From Aequorivita sp. UBA3180 (GTDB taxonomy: Bacteria; Bacteroidota; Bacteroidia; Flavobacteriales; Flavobacteriaceae), in the NCBI GenBank assembly GCA_002364215.1, contig DEXQ01000003.1:43572-107571 (forward strand): a DNA stretch of 64,000 nt. Reading direction: 5' to 3'. How positions within the stretch are numbered: the first letter of the stretch is position 1; each line of letters starts with the position of its first letter. Under the pieces are notes generated by a model that ran no database searches, had not been told where the DNA came from, and saw only the letters and a list, made by a program, of their open reading frames with translations. Shown one piece after another: positions 42,110-50,520 of the stretch. The position numbers were made by a program, and so were the translations under genes.

Positions 42110-43099
42110 TTATACTATTCCATTCGGTTCAACCCATTTAAAGCGGTTGGCATCCTCTGGAATTTTTATGCGTTCAGCAATACGCATCATACGCGAAGGC
42201 AATTTCAATAGATAATCACGTGCCTTTTCAGCTTCGTCAGTCAAGCCGCTAATTTTTGAAATTTCCCAATGGGCATTCAATTTTTCGAGAATATCTATGT
42301 AATCAAAAGTGGTGTAAACGCCCAAACGCTGGGCAGCGTTGCTGAAATCATCAAAAGCAGAAGCCATTTTTCCACCGCTTTGGCGAAGGTTTTGAGCAGG
42401 CATGATTATTTTTTTCTGCATCATGTCTTGAAATGCAATCATCATTTCACTGGCGTCGTATTCAAAAATGGTTTTTACAAATTCACGATAAGCCAAGTGG
42501 TGACGCATTTCATCGCCCGCAATAATATTGCACATTTTCGCAAGCATTTTATTGCCCTTTTTCTTTGCTATTTTTCCAACACGGTTGTGTGAAACATTGG
42601 TAGCCAATTCCTGAAAACTTGTGTAAATAAAGTTTCGATACGGATCGCGACCTGTTCCAACTTCAAAACCGTCGTTTATTAAATGCTGCGTAGTTTTTTC
42701 AACTTCTTTCATATTTACCCTTCCGGATAGATAGAGATATTTGTTCAAAGTATCGCCGTGGCGGTTTTCCTCTCCTGTCCAATGGCGAATCCATTTGCTC
42801 CAACCATTTCGGCCGTGTTGATCTACTCCTTCCATATCCATCAACCAACTTTCGTAGGTTGGCAACGCTTCCTCAGTAACCATATCGCCTACCAAAACAA
42901 TCCAAAAATCATAACCTAGTTCTTTGGCTTCCTCACGGATTTGGATAACCTCATCCATATAATTTTCCTTTTGGAAATTGGGCAATAAATCTGTTGGTTG
43001 CCATATTTCATTAACTGGAATAAGATATTGATCAATATAACTGTCAATTTTCTTTTCAACAGTCTGCATTACTTCCAAACGGATATTTTTGAGTGCCAT
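42110..43099 (-). CDS. Acyl-ACP desaturase (soluble diiron)
   Basis: 329 residues. The two diiron motifs are EENRHG near 118 and DEMRHH near 202, both in the four-helix bundle of ferritin-like desaturases. It would introduce a cis double bond in acyl-ACP, using oxygen and ferredoxin, to tune membrane fluidity. It has no membrane segment. Promoter box at 43122. Plant stearoyl-ACP desaturase is the reference family. Confidence 0.94.
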   Translation of the reverse strand: MALKNIRLEVMQTVEKKIDSYIDQYLIPVNEIWQPTDLLPNFQKENYMDEVIQIREEAKELGYDFWIVLVGDMVTEEALPTYESWLMDMEGVDQHGRNGWSKWIRHWTGEENRHGDTLNKYLYLSGRVNMKEVEKTTQHLINDGFEVGTGRDPYRNFIYTSFQELATNVSHNRVGKIAKKKGNKMLAKMCNIIAGDEMRHHLAYREFVKTIFEYDASEMMIAFQDMMQKKIIMPAQNLRQSGGKMASAFDDFSNAAQRLGVYTTFDYIDILEKLNAHWEISKISGLTDEAEKARDYLLKLPSRMMRIAERIKIPEDANRFKWVEPNGIV

Positions 43100-43121
43100 G
43101 GTATTATTTTAGAGGTAACTA

Positions 43122-43129
43122 CAAAGATA
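43122..43129 (-). promoter_or_regulatory. -7 box of the acyl-ACP desaturase gene
   Basis: TATCTTTG on the minus strand, exact TAnnTTTG, 23 bases upstream of the start codon. Confidence 0.5.
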
Positions 43130-43163
43130 GGGACTGTACAGCGAAATTTATTATAAAGAAGTA

Positions 43164-43889
43164 TTAATTCCTGCCGTTTTCATTTGGGTATAATTTAAAT
43201 ACAGGCTCACTTTGCCAAATTTCTTTTGAATCTACGTCAAGCATAGAGATTTCTCCTTTGAAAGCGGCGCCGGTATCAACATTCCACACATTTGCGAAAT
43301 TAGAGGGTTTATCGAAACCAACTCGGGTTACAGGCGTGTGACCGATATAGATTTCCTTAAAAAGCTTTAGCCGTTTTGGATATTTATCGTTTTCTTCTGA
43401 AATATTCGAATCCATTGCGCAGACCATTTCCCAAAGGGTTCGGTCCCAATAGACCAAGTTTGGGTAGTATTCGTTTTGCGGCCCGTGCTGATTGGTAAAT
43501 CCCGCATGCAGATAAAGACGGTTTTCGGAATCGATGTGAAAATTCATCAAACTTTCATAAAACTGAAGATGCTTTTCCTTTTCTGCCTCGGAAATTTTTG
43601 AATAGTTTTTTACGCTACTTTCACCGCCCTGATTGAGCCACATAGGGTTTTTCTCTCCAAATTTCAAATATTTGTAAAGTAATTCGTCGTGGTTTCCGCG
43701 AATGAAAATACAATCATTTTTTTCAGAAAAATCAATTAAATACGAAACCACCTCGGCAGATTCGCTCCAGCCGTCCACATAATCGCCCACAAAAATATAT
43801 CTTGTATCCTTCGGAAGATCTGCAGTTTCCAATACTTGTTTCAAGGCTCTAAAACCTCCGTGAATATCACCAATTACAACTGTTCTCAT
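43164..43889 (-). CDS. Metallophosphoesterase (PP2A-like serine/threonine or bis-nucleotide phosphatase)
   Basis: 241 residues from MRTVVIGD. The three metal motifs GDIHGG, GDYVDG and GNHDEL are in order, and IYIGHTPV supplies the later histidine. The family includes protein phosphatases and ApaH-like Ap4A hydrolases; the substrate cannot be fixed. The start at 43889 overlaps the stop of the zinc-ribbon gene by one base (TAATG), so translation is coupled. The frame upstream of this ATG (to 43958) lies inside that gene and is not used. Confidence 0.88.
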   Translation of the reverse strand: MRTVVIGDIHGGFRALKQVLETADLPKDTRYIFVGDYVDGWSESAEVVSYLIDFSEKNDCIFIRGNHDELLYKYLKFGEKNPMWLNQGGESSVKNYSKISEAEKEKHLQFYESLMNFHIDSENRLYLHAGFTNQHGPQNEYYPNLVYWDRTLWEMVCAMDSNISEENDKYPKRLKLFKEIYIGHTPVTRVGFDKPSNFANVWNVDTGAAFKGEISMLDVDSKEIWQSEPVFKLYPNENGRN

Positions 43890-44977
43890 TAGGATGAAAA
43901 TAAGTAAATAAGCGCAATTGCCAAAATTATAGCAAGCACCAAAAAGAAAATTTTCCAAAAAGAATACGGTCGTTCGCCCGAAATGACACCACTTTGTCCA
44001 TTTACAAAAAAGTTATAGCGTTTGCCTTTAAATTTATAGGTGCTTATGTAAACCGGAAGCAGAATGTGCTTAAAAGTTTCTTCGGTCAGTTTCATTTTCA
44101 TGGAAGAGACTTGTTGCGTATCTCCACCAATATCGCGCCGTACCCAACTATCTGCAATTTGTTCTGCAACTTTGTTACTTTCAGTATGTCCATCCAAAAG
44201 CGGAATTGTGTATTTTTCGGTAACGAAACCAGCCAAATAGGAATTGTCAAAAGGTTTCAACAATTGTAAATTCCATCGTGCAATCTTTTGCGGAATAACC
44301 CCTGTTTTTTGACCGGAAGCCTTTATTAATGTATCATCCACAAAACCCGAAACGCTACCTGAAGCTGGATACCAACGGGTTCTCCTTTCCTGGACGGTTC
44401 TTCTATTTTTGCCGCTTCCAACGGTTTTGGTAACATAATAATATTCCCCACGCTGTCCTGTATAATCTGCATAAAGTTGGGCGTCAAATGTCCAATAAGG
44501 TGCATATAAACCTCGTGTTTTTTCAGGATCTATGGCAGCTTTTTTAAGATTGTTGGGAGCAAACCAAAGGCCATCAACCCAAGTTTTAAAAATTTGATGC
44601 GCCTTTTTTTGATCAATCTGAAATGGCAAAACAGCCCCCGGAAGAATCCACTCCTCTTTATAGGCATCTTCAATAATTAAAGGCGAACCGCAATAAATAC
44701 AGGAAAGTGATTTGTAGTTTTCCTCAATATGTTGATTGGCGCCACAATTTTTACAGTGAAGCATGGTGATTTCCTCACTGTGTTTTTGCGAGCCCATCTT
44801 TTCGAGATAGGGTTTCAATTCCAATTCCTCAAAACCATTTTCTGAAGGAGCAATTTCTTGTTTATAACCACAATAATCGCACTTCAGCTCGGTTGTTCCC
44901 GGTGCATAGGTAAGCTCTGCGCCACAATTGACACAAGATTTTTTAAGTTCAGATTTTTTGGGTGAAATTTCTTCCAT
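43889..44977 (-). CDS. Zinc-ribbon membrane protein, YdjG-like partner of the SPFH protein
   Basis: 362 residues. Two zinc ribbons at the N-terminus, CVNCG...CDYCG (about 15-36) and CKNCG...CIYCG (about 75-98), are followed by a large soluble domain (DGLWFAPNNLKKAA, GLYAPYWTFDAQLYADYTGQRG) and one membrane helix (about 338-359). In Bacillus the YdjG, YdjH and YdjI proteins form a membrane complex with a PspA-like protein. Here the SPFH gene sits directly upstream, suggesting a similar membrane-stress or scaffold role. That role is inferred. Confidence 0.78.
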   Translation of the reverse strand: MEEISPKKSELKKSCVNCGAELTYAPGTTELKCDYCGYKQEIAPSENGFEELELKPYLEKMGSQKHSEEITMLHCKNCGANQHIEENYKSLSCIYCGSPLIIEDAYKEEWILPGAVLPFQIDQKKAHQIFKTWVDGLWFAPNNLKKAAIDPEKTRGLYAPYWTFDAQLYADYTGQRGEYYYVTKTVGSGKNRRTVQERRTRWYPASGSVSGFVDDTLIKASGQKTGVIPQKIARWNLQLLKPFDNSYLAGFVTEKYTIPLLDGHTESNKVAEQIADSWVRRDIGGDTQQVSSMKMKLTEETFKHILLPVYISTYKFKGKRYNFFVNGQSGVISGERPYSFWKIFFLVLAIILAIALIYLFSS

Positions 44978-45027
44978 GAAGTTATTCTTCCAAAGGAATT
45001 AGTATTTCAGAATTGTTTCAAAATCAA

Positions 45028-46167
45028 TTATTGCGGTGGAAGTGGCGGTGGTGTATTTCCGCCCAAAAACGATTTCAATTCTTCAATTTGCTGAAGCGGT
45101 GTCCATTCTGCCAAACCGGCTTTCCAAACTAAAGTGTCTTTATTCACAGTTCTGCTCGCAAACAAAGATTGCAACTGCTCAAAACTCACCGGACCGGTCT
45201 GTGTGCCATTGACAGCGTAAAAATATTGGACTGCTGCAGGCATTGGTGGTGGCATCATGCCACCCTGTTGCTGTTGTTGCTGAGCTTGCTGTTGCCCCAT
45301 TTGTGGGTTCATCATGCTGCCCATTTGTTGTGCCAACACAAAGCCCATTCCCATACCCATTCCAGCACCGGCGGTTCCGCCTTCGTTGGCTGCAGCAGCT
45401 TCAATGGCTTTTGCGGTTTTGAATTTGGTTAATTTGTCCAGATCCAACTTGTCGATTCGGCTGTATTCGAAGATTTCCTTTTTAAGATCTTCAGGCATGG
45501 AAACGTTTTCAATAAAGAATTTTTCCAAAGAAATTCCCACGCTGTTGAATTCTGGCTGCATCACTTCCTTACAGGTTTCGGAAAGTTCGGTAGTATTTGC
45601 AGCGTAAAGTTCTATTGGTAATTTCGCTTCACCAACAGTATCAGTAAATCGTGTGGCAATAAGACTTTTTAAATGTTCATTTATTTCGAAATTTGTGAAG
45701 TTATTGTCTGTTCCAACGATGTCAACTATAAATTTTCCAGCATCGTTAATTCTGAAGGCATAGGTTCCAAAAGCACGAATTTCTACCAAACCGAAACGGT
45801 CATCGCTCAAGGTTATCGGGTTTTTTGTTCCCCATTTTTCATCCGTAAAAAGATGGGTATTTACAAAATACACCTCCGCCTTAAAAGGGCTGTCAAAACC
45901 ATACTTCCACCCTTTTAAGGTGGTTAAAATGGGAAGATTCTGCGTGTTCAGAGTATAAGTTCCAGGCTTAAAAACATCTGCCAATTGGCCTTCGTTTATA
46001 AAAACCGCGGTCTGCCCTTCGCGGACTATAAGTTTTGCGTTGTTTTTTATTTCGTTTTGGTAGCGTTCAAAACGGTGACAAATGGTGTCATCGGTATAAT
46101 CCAGCCACTCGATGATGTCAATGAATTCATTGCTTAGTTTTTCTTTTATTTTGTCGAAGATGCCCAT
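45028..46167 (-). CDS. SPFH/Band 7 protein with C-terminal GYF_2 domain (YdjI-like)
   Basis: 379 residues. The N-terminal two thirds are an SPFH domain of the virion-core/YdjI type (LIVREGQTAVFINEGQLADVFKPGTYTL). A Met/Gln/Pro-rich linker (about 290-315) is followed by a GYF_2 domain (FYAVNGTQTGPVSFEQLQSLFASRTVNKDTLVWKAGLAEW). In YdjI the C-terminus carries zinc-ribbon sequence; here the ribbons are in the neighbouring gene instead. GYF_2 domains bind proline-rich peptides or act as adaptors. Confidence 0.85.
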   Translation of the reverse strand: MGIFDKIKEKLSNEFIDIIEWLDYTDDTICHRFERYQNEIKNNAKLIVREGQTAVFINEGQLADVFKPGTYTLNTQNLPILTTLKGWKYGFDSPFKAEVYFVNTHLFTDEKWGTKNPITLSDDRFGLVEIRAFGTYAFRINDAGKFIVDIVGTDNNFTNFEINEHLKSLIATRFTDTVGEAKLPIELYAANTTELSETCKEVMQPEFNSVGISLEKFFIENVSMPEDLKKEIFEYSRIDKLDLDKLTKFKTAKAIEAAAANEGGTAGAGMGMGMGFVLAQQMGSMMNPQMGQQQAQQQQQQGGMMPPPMPAAVQYFYAVNGTQTGPVSFEQLQSLFASRTVNKDTLVWKAGLAEWTPLQQIEELKSFLGGNTPPPLPPQ

Positions 46168-46222
46168 ATTTTCATATTTATATTAATCAAGTTTAAAGAT
46201 ATAAAAATAGGTTGAAAACAAA

Positions 46223-47359
46223 TTAATTATAACTCACCTTCCGCAAAATGCGCAGCGATTCCTTTGAAAGTTGATAGGCTTCGGCATCATAATCCCTTAA
46301 AAAATCTTTTGCCTCTTGTAATTTATCCTTCGCATCTTCAAAGCTATTTAGATAGCAAATGAGATAGGTTGAGGGAAGATTTCGCAAATCTTTTTCTTCG
46401 GAAGCGGTAAGCGGAATGTTCTTTTTCAGCTTTTCCAAAACTGCGTTGTTTGCGTTATATATATGGTAAAGGGTCTTTTTGTTGAACTGTGGCGGTTCAA
46501 AAATAAGCTTGGACTCCATATTATATGAGCCGTTTTCTTTGAAGTGAATTGTAACTTCTTCCAATGGATAATATTTGAATTGTTCGTTGAGGCCCAAATG
46601 CACATATTCCACAGTTTTGAAGTAATCATTTGTAAACTCAATACTTACTTCGTCCAATGCCGAATAAAATAGCCGAACCTGCTCGTTGATCAATTCAATA
46701 TCAACACGGGAATAATACAAATTTTTCCTTGCCTTTTTAGGATTTCCTGCCCAACAGACTACAAATTGTTCCTTAAAAACTTTGTAATGGCTTTCCAAAT
46801 CTTTGTGGCGATTGTTTATGAAATCCATCACGCCGTCCAGCGTGAGTTCAATATTGTTTTTGGCAGCATTTTCAATGGATTTTACGATTTCTGAATTCAC
46901 ATCTTTTATCTCAATATCAAAATCCTTCGGCATTGAAATACTGCCATCGCGAAGAAAAATGGAACCGCCCCAATATTTCCAAATGTTTTTGCGCAAAGAA
47001 GTGATCAATCCATTGGGGCGAATGGTTACCAGCCCAACAACTTTGTCTGAAGGCAAATTAGGGAACGCCACGTTTTCATAAATAATGAGCGGAGCATTGG
47101 TAAGGTAGGCGTTTATAAGGTTTTGGATTTTGCTGTCGTCAAAAAAATCAACGCCAGTTATTTCATTGGTTTCGTCCTCAACGCCAATTACGATAAAGGA
47201 ATTATTTGCCGGATTGCTGTTACTGAGCGCACAAATATGTTTTAAAAATTTCGCCTTTCCTTCTTTGGTGCCGAGATCTATTTTTCGCTTTTTATCATAG
47301 AAACTACTCTCGTCGTTATGGGCGAGGAGGTTTTTGATGAGAAGTCTTTTATTGATCAT
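46223..47359 (-). CDS. AlbA_2 (Schlafen-like) domain protein
   Basis: 378 residues. The N-terminal 150 form an AlbA_2 putative nucleic-acid-binding domain: SSFYDKKRKIDLGTKEGKAKFLKHICALSNSNPANNSFIVIGVED and LVTIRPNG. Such proteins are often labelled ATP-binding or transcriptional regulators, but I see no Walker motif. The C-terminal part has no known family. It stands 55 bases ahead of the SPFH gene on the same strand and may be in the same transcript. Confidence 0.72.
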   Translation of the reverse strand: MINKRLLIKNLLAHNDESSFYDKKRKIDLGTKEGKAKFLKHICALSNSNPANNSFIVIGVEDETNEITGVDFFDDSKIQNLINAYLTNAPLIIYENVAFPNLPSDKVVGLVTIRPNGLITSLRKNIWKYWGGSIFLRDGSISMPKDFDIEIKDVNSEIVKSIENAAKNNIELTLDGVMDFINNRHKDLESHYKVFKEQFVVCWAGNPKKARKNLYYSRVDIELINEQVRLFYSALDEVSIEFTNDYFKTVEYVHLGLNEQFKYYPLEEVTIHFKENGSYNMESKLIFEPPQFNKKTLYHIYNANNAVLEKLKKNIPLTASEEKDLRNLPSTYLICYLNSFEDAKDKLQEAKDFLRDYDAEAYQLSKESLRILRKVSYN

Positions 47360-47369
47360 TTATTTTCAA

Positions 47370-47449
47370 TGTCTGGTCGAGCGCAGTCGAGACCAATTTA
47401 AAAGAGAAATTCTAACTTTTAAGAAACCTCTCGACTGCGCTCGGGATGC
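47370..47449. repeat. Inverted pair of dispersed repeats forming a large hairpin
   Basis: Copy 47370-47394 (GAGCGCAGTCGAGA) and inverted copy 47425-47449 (TCTCGACTGCGCTC) have 14-bp perfect complementary arms. They belong to the family also seen at 19154. The hairpin lies between the stop of the SDR gene and the AlbA_2 gene, and may end the SDR transcript. Confidence 0.7.
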
Positions 47450-47457
47450 ATCTTAGT

Positions 47458-48213
47458 TTAATTTTTATTTACAATTGTCGAAGAAGCCTGGTCCAAACAC
47501 ATAACAGTCAAATCTGCAATATTAACATGCGGCGGACGCGTTACGGCGAACCAAATAATATCGGCAATATCTTCGGGTTTTAATGGCGTATAACCTTTAT
47601 AGACTTTTTCGGCTCTTTCAGAATCACCCTTAAATCGCACTTCGCTGAATTCAGTCTTAACCAAGCCTGGATTTATGGCGCCAACTTTTATTCCCTTACC
47701 GTTCAAATCCAATCGCATGCCCTGGTTTATGGCGTCCACAGCATGTTTACTGGCGCAATATACGTTTCCTTTGGGGTAAATTTCCTTTCCGGCAGTGCTA
47801 CCAATATTTATAATGTGGCCTCTTTTTCGCTCAATCATTTTTGGCAGAATAGTTTTGCTTACATAAAGTAAACCTTTCACATTAATGTCCAGCATGGCAT
47901 CCCAATCCTCAATGCTACCTTCCTCAATAGTGTCCATTCCGTGGGCGTTACCGGCATTGTTTATTAAAATATCAATTTCTGAAAATTGCTGCGGAAGTGA
48001 GTTGATTGCCGAAAAAACTTCTTCTTTATTGCGGACATCAAAACGCAAAGTATGAACTTCGGTCGACGTTGAAAGCTCTTCCAACAATATTTTCAATCTA
48101 TCTTCCCTTCTTCCGCAGAGAATTAATTTCAAACCATTTTTAGCGAAAAGTTTTGCAGTTGCCATCCCGATTCCCGAAGTTGCGCCTGTTATAAATGCAG
48201 TTTTGTTTTTCAT
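47458..48213 (-). CDS. Short-chain dehydrogenase/reductase
   Basis: 251 residues, classical SDR. TGATSGIG at the N-terminus binds NAD(P), NNAGNAHG stabilises the core, and NIGSTAGKEIYPKGNVYCASKHAVDAI contains Ser, Tyr and Lys of the catalytic site. The sequence is close to the YdfG type that acts on 3-hydroxy acids such as serine or 3-hydroxypropionate; the substrate is inferred. RREDR after beta-2 suggests NADP preference. Confidence 0.92.
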   Translation of the reverse strand: MKNKTAFITGATSGIGMATAKLFAKNGLKLILCGRREDRLKILLEELSTSTEVHTLRFDVRNKEEVFSAINSLPQQFSEIDILINNAGNAHGMDTIEEGSIEDWDAMLDINVKGLLYVSKTILPKMIERKRGHIINIGSTAGKEIYPKGNVYCASKHAVDAINQGMRLDLNGKGIKVGAINPGLVKTEFSEVRFKGDSERAEKVYKGYTPLKPEDIADIIWFAVTRPPHVNIADLTVMCLDQASSTIVNKN

Positions 48214-48422
48214 AAATTATTTTTCTTAAAAGTACTACTTCTGAAATACTTCATAAAAGCATTTTTATAAATATTGAAATACTTTAAAAAGCTTGCCATC
48301 GCTAAGAAAAATTTAAATTTTCCTTTTTTTTATTTTAACCAATTGTTAACAGGCTTTTAATCAATAAATTTTCAATTTGCACCGTCTTTTTATAAAGGCT
48401 TTAAATTGAATCTAAATACGGT

Positions 48423-49427
48423 ATGGAAAATACAAATTCGACCTTTGACATTGGGGCATTAAATGAAAAAATTGAAAGGGAAAGTGCTTTTGTAGATGTG
48501 CTTTCTATGGAAATGAATAAAGTAATAGTAGGCCAGAAACACATGGTAGAACGTCTTATGATTGGACTTTTGGGCCAAGGCCACATTCTTTTGGAAGGTG
48601 TTCCCGGACTTGCAAAAACCCTTGCCATAAATACACTTTCAAAAGCTGTTCACGGTAGTTTTAGCCGCATACAGTTTACTCCAGATTTACTTCCTGCAGA
48701 TGTTGTGGGAACGATGATCTATAACATGAAGGCGAACGATTTCAGCATAAAAAAAGGACCGATCTTTGCCAACTTCGTTCTTGCGGACGAAATTAACCGT
48801 GCTCCCGCAAAAGTACAATCCGCACTTTTGGAGGCGATGCAAGAAAAGCAGGTTACCATTGGCGAAACCACTTTTACGCTCGACAAACCATTTTTGGTAA
48901 TGGCAACCCAAAACCCGATAGAACAGGAAGGAACCTACCCATTGCCCGAAGCGCAGCTTGACCGTTTTATGCTGAAAACGGTTATAAAATATCCACAGAT
49001 TGCCGAAGAGCAACTGATTATTCGCCAAAACTTAAAAGGCGCATACGATCAAGTAAATCCTGTAGCGACCATTGATCAAATTTTAAGAGCTCAAGCTGCC
49101 GTTCGTGAAGTTTATATGGATGAAAAGATTGAGAAATACATTCTCGATATCATCTTCGCCACAAGAACGCCAGAAAATTTTGGGCTTGCAGATTTAAAAC
49201 CGCTTATCAATTTTGGTGCTTCCCCACGTGGAAGTATCAACCTTGCCATTGCCGCAAAATGTTACGCCTTTATCCGTCGTCGCGGTTATGTAGTGCCTGA
49301 AGATGTTCGCGCCGTAGTGCATGACGTACTTCGACATAGAATTGGTATTACATACGAAGCGGAGGCTGAAAACATTACTTCCGAAGACATTATCAACAAG
49401 ATTGTAAACGTAATTGAAGTACCCTAA
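48423..49427 (+). CDS. moxR: MoxR family AAA+ ATPase of the Bat operon
   Basis: 334 residues. Walker A is GVPGLAKT near 59-66, Walker B is LADEINRAPAKVQSALLEAMQE near 118-139, and ATQNPIEQEGTYPLPEAQLDRF forms sensor and arginine-finger regions. MoxR ATPases act as chaperones with von Willebrand A proteins, matching the batA and batB genes downstream. It is the first gene of an eight-gene cluster reaching to 57523. Confidence 0.95.
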   Translation: MENTNSTFDIGALNEKIERESAFVDVLSMEMNKVIVGQKHMVERLMIGLLGQGHILLEGVPGLAKTLAINTLSKAVHGSFSRIQFTPDLLPADVVGTMIYNMKANDFSIKKGPIFANFVLADEINRAPAKVQSALLEAMQEKQVTIGETTFTLDKPFLVMATQNPIEQEGTYPLPEAQLDRFMLKTVIKYPQIAEEQLIIRQNLKGAYDQVNPVATIDQILRAQAAVREVYMDEKIEKYILDIIFATRTPENFGLADLKPLINFGASPRGSINLAIAAKCYAFIRRRGYVVPEDVRAVVHDVLRHRIGITYEAEAENITSEDIINKIVNVIEVP

Positions 49428-49429
49428 AA

Positions 49430-49505
49430 AGTTCAAAGTCTAAAGTTAAAAGTTGAAAGTTTTAGATGCTTTTAACCTGAAACTTCAAACCTGAAACCTG
49501 AAACT
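49430..49505. repeat. Simple degenerate repeat between moxR and the DUF58 gene
   Basis: The gap is made of variants of AAAGTTNAAAGTT followed by tandem CCTGAAAC units (49476-49505). The downstream gene starts with GTG directly after the repeat. Similar low-complexity tracts are frequent in flavobacterial spacers. Confidence 0.6.
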
Positions 49506-49511
49506 ATCGCA

Positions 49512-50375
49512 GTGGATACCAAAGAACTTCTTAAAAAAGTACGTAAAATCGAGATCAAAACGCGGCGGTTGAGCGATCACGTGTTTGGTGGCGAGTATCA
49601 CAGTACGTTTAAGGGTCGGGGGATGACGTTCAGCGAAGTGCGCCAGTATCAATTTGGCGACGACGTTCGGAATATTGATTGGAACGTTACCGCCCGCTAC
49701 AACGAACCGTTCGTAAAAGTTTTTGAGGAAGAGCGCGAACTTACGTTGATGTTGATGGTTGATATAAGTGGCTCCGAATTTTTTGGGACGCAGGAACAGT
49801 TCAAAAATGAAATCATTACAGAAATAGCTGCAACGCTTGCGTTTTCAGCAATGCAGAACAACGACAAAACGGGATTGATTCTTTTTTCAGATGAAATTGA
49901 ACTTTATATTCCCCCGAAAAAGGGCAAGTCGCACGTACTTCGTATTATTCGTGAATTGATTGAGTTCAAGCCAAATAGTAACAAGACCGATATTGCCAAC
50001 GCCTTGAAATTTTTAAGCAGCGTAATGAAGAAGAAAGCCATCGTTTTTGTGCTTTCAGACTTTATTGCAGACGGTTACCGCGACACTTTGAAAATTGCCG
50101 CCCGAAAACACGATGTAACTGGAATTCGGGTTTACGATAAAGCCGAAGAAACCATTCCAAACCTTGGAATGGTACAAATGCAAGATCAGGAAACTGGCGA
50201 ACTTTTACTGGTAAACACAGGCTCCAAAAGCGTACGCAACCAATATTACAGTTACCATCGTGAACGTGTGGATTATTTCACCGAGTCATTTACAAAAAGC
50301 GGCGCAGGTGCTTTAAGCAGTAGAGTTGACGAAAGTTATGTGAAAAAATTATTGGGGTATTTTAAAAGACGTTAA
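49512..50375 (+). CDS. DUF58 (von Willebrand-like) protein of the Bat operon
   Basis: 287 residues. KGRGMTFSEVRQYQFGDDVRNIDWNVTARYNEPFVKVFEEEREL is the DUF58 signature, and MVDISGSEFF a degenerate VWA metal site. Such proteins pair with MoxR ATPases. The start is GTG (49512), right after a repeat tract; no ATG suits better. It is cytoplasmic, with no membrane segment. Confidence 0.9.
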   Translation: MDTKELLKKVRKIEIKTRRLSDHVFGGEYHSTFKGRGMTFSEVRQYQFGDDVRNIDWNVTARYNEPFVKVFEEERELTLMLMVDISGSEFFGTQEQFKNEIITEIAATLAFSAMQNNDKTGLILFSDEIELYIPPKKGKSHVLRIIRELIEFKPNSNKTDIANALKFLSSVMKKKAIVFVLSDFIADGYRDTLKIAARKHDVTGIRVYDKAEETIPNLGMVQMQDQETGELLLVNTGSKSVRNQYYSYHRERVDYFTESFTKSGAGALSSRVDESYVKKLLGYFKRR

Positions 50376-50520
50376 AATAGATTTTAGACTATAGATGTTA
50401 GATTTTAGATTAAATAGAAATCAAAAAATAGGAAATTCAAAATTTCTCAGAAACCACTATTTTCTAGTTTCTCTATTCTCTATTCTATTTTCTTTTTCCT
50501 CTTTTTCACAAGTAAATTCC
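50376..50520. repeat. AT-rich simple repeat spanning the gap and the signal-peptide codons of the next gene
   Basis: TTTTAGA and TAGATTTTAGATTAAATAG units run from the gap into the coding region, followed by TTTCTC/TATTCTCTATTC tracts that encode the hydrophobic core of the signal peptide. Both are typical of spacer repeats rather than of genes. Confidence 0.45.
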
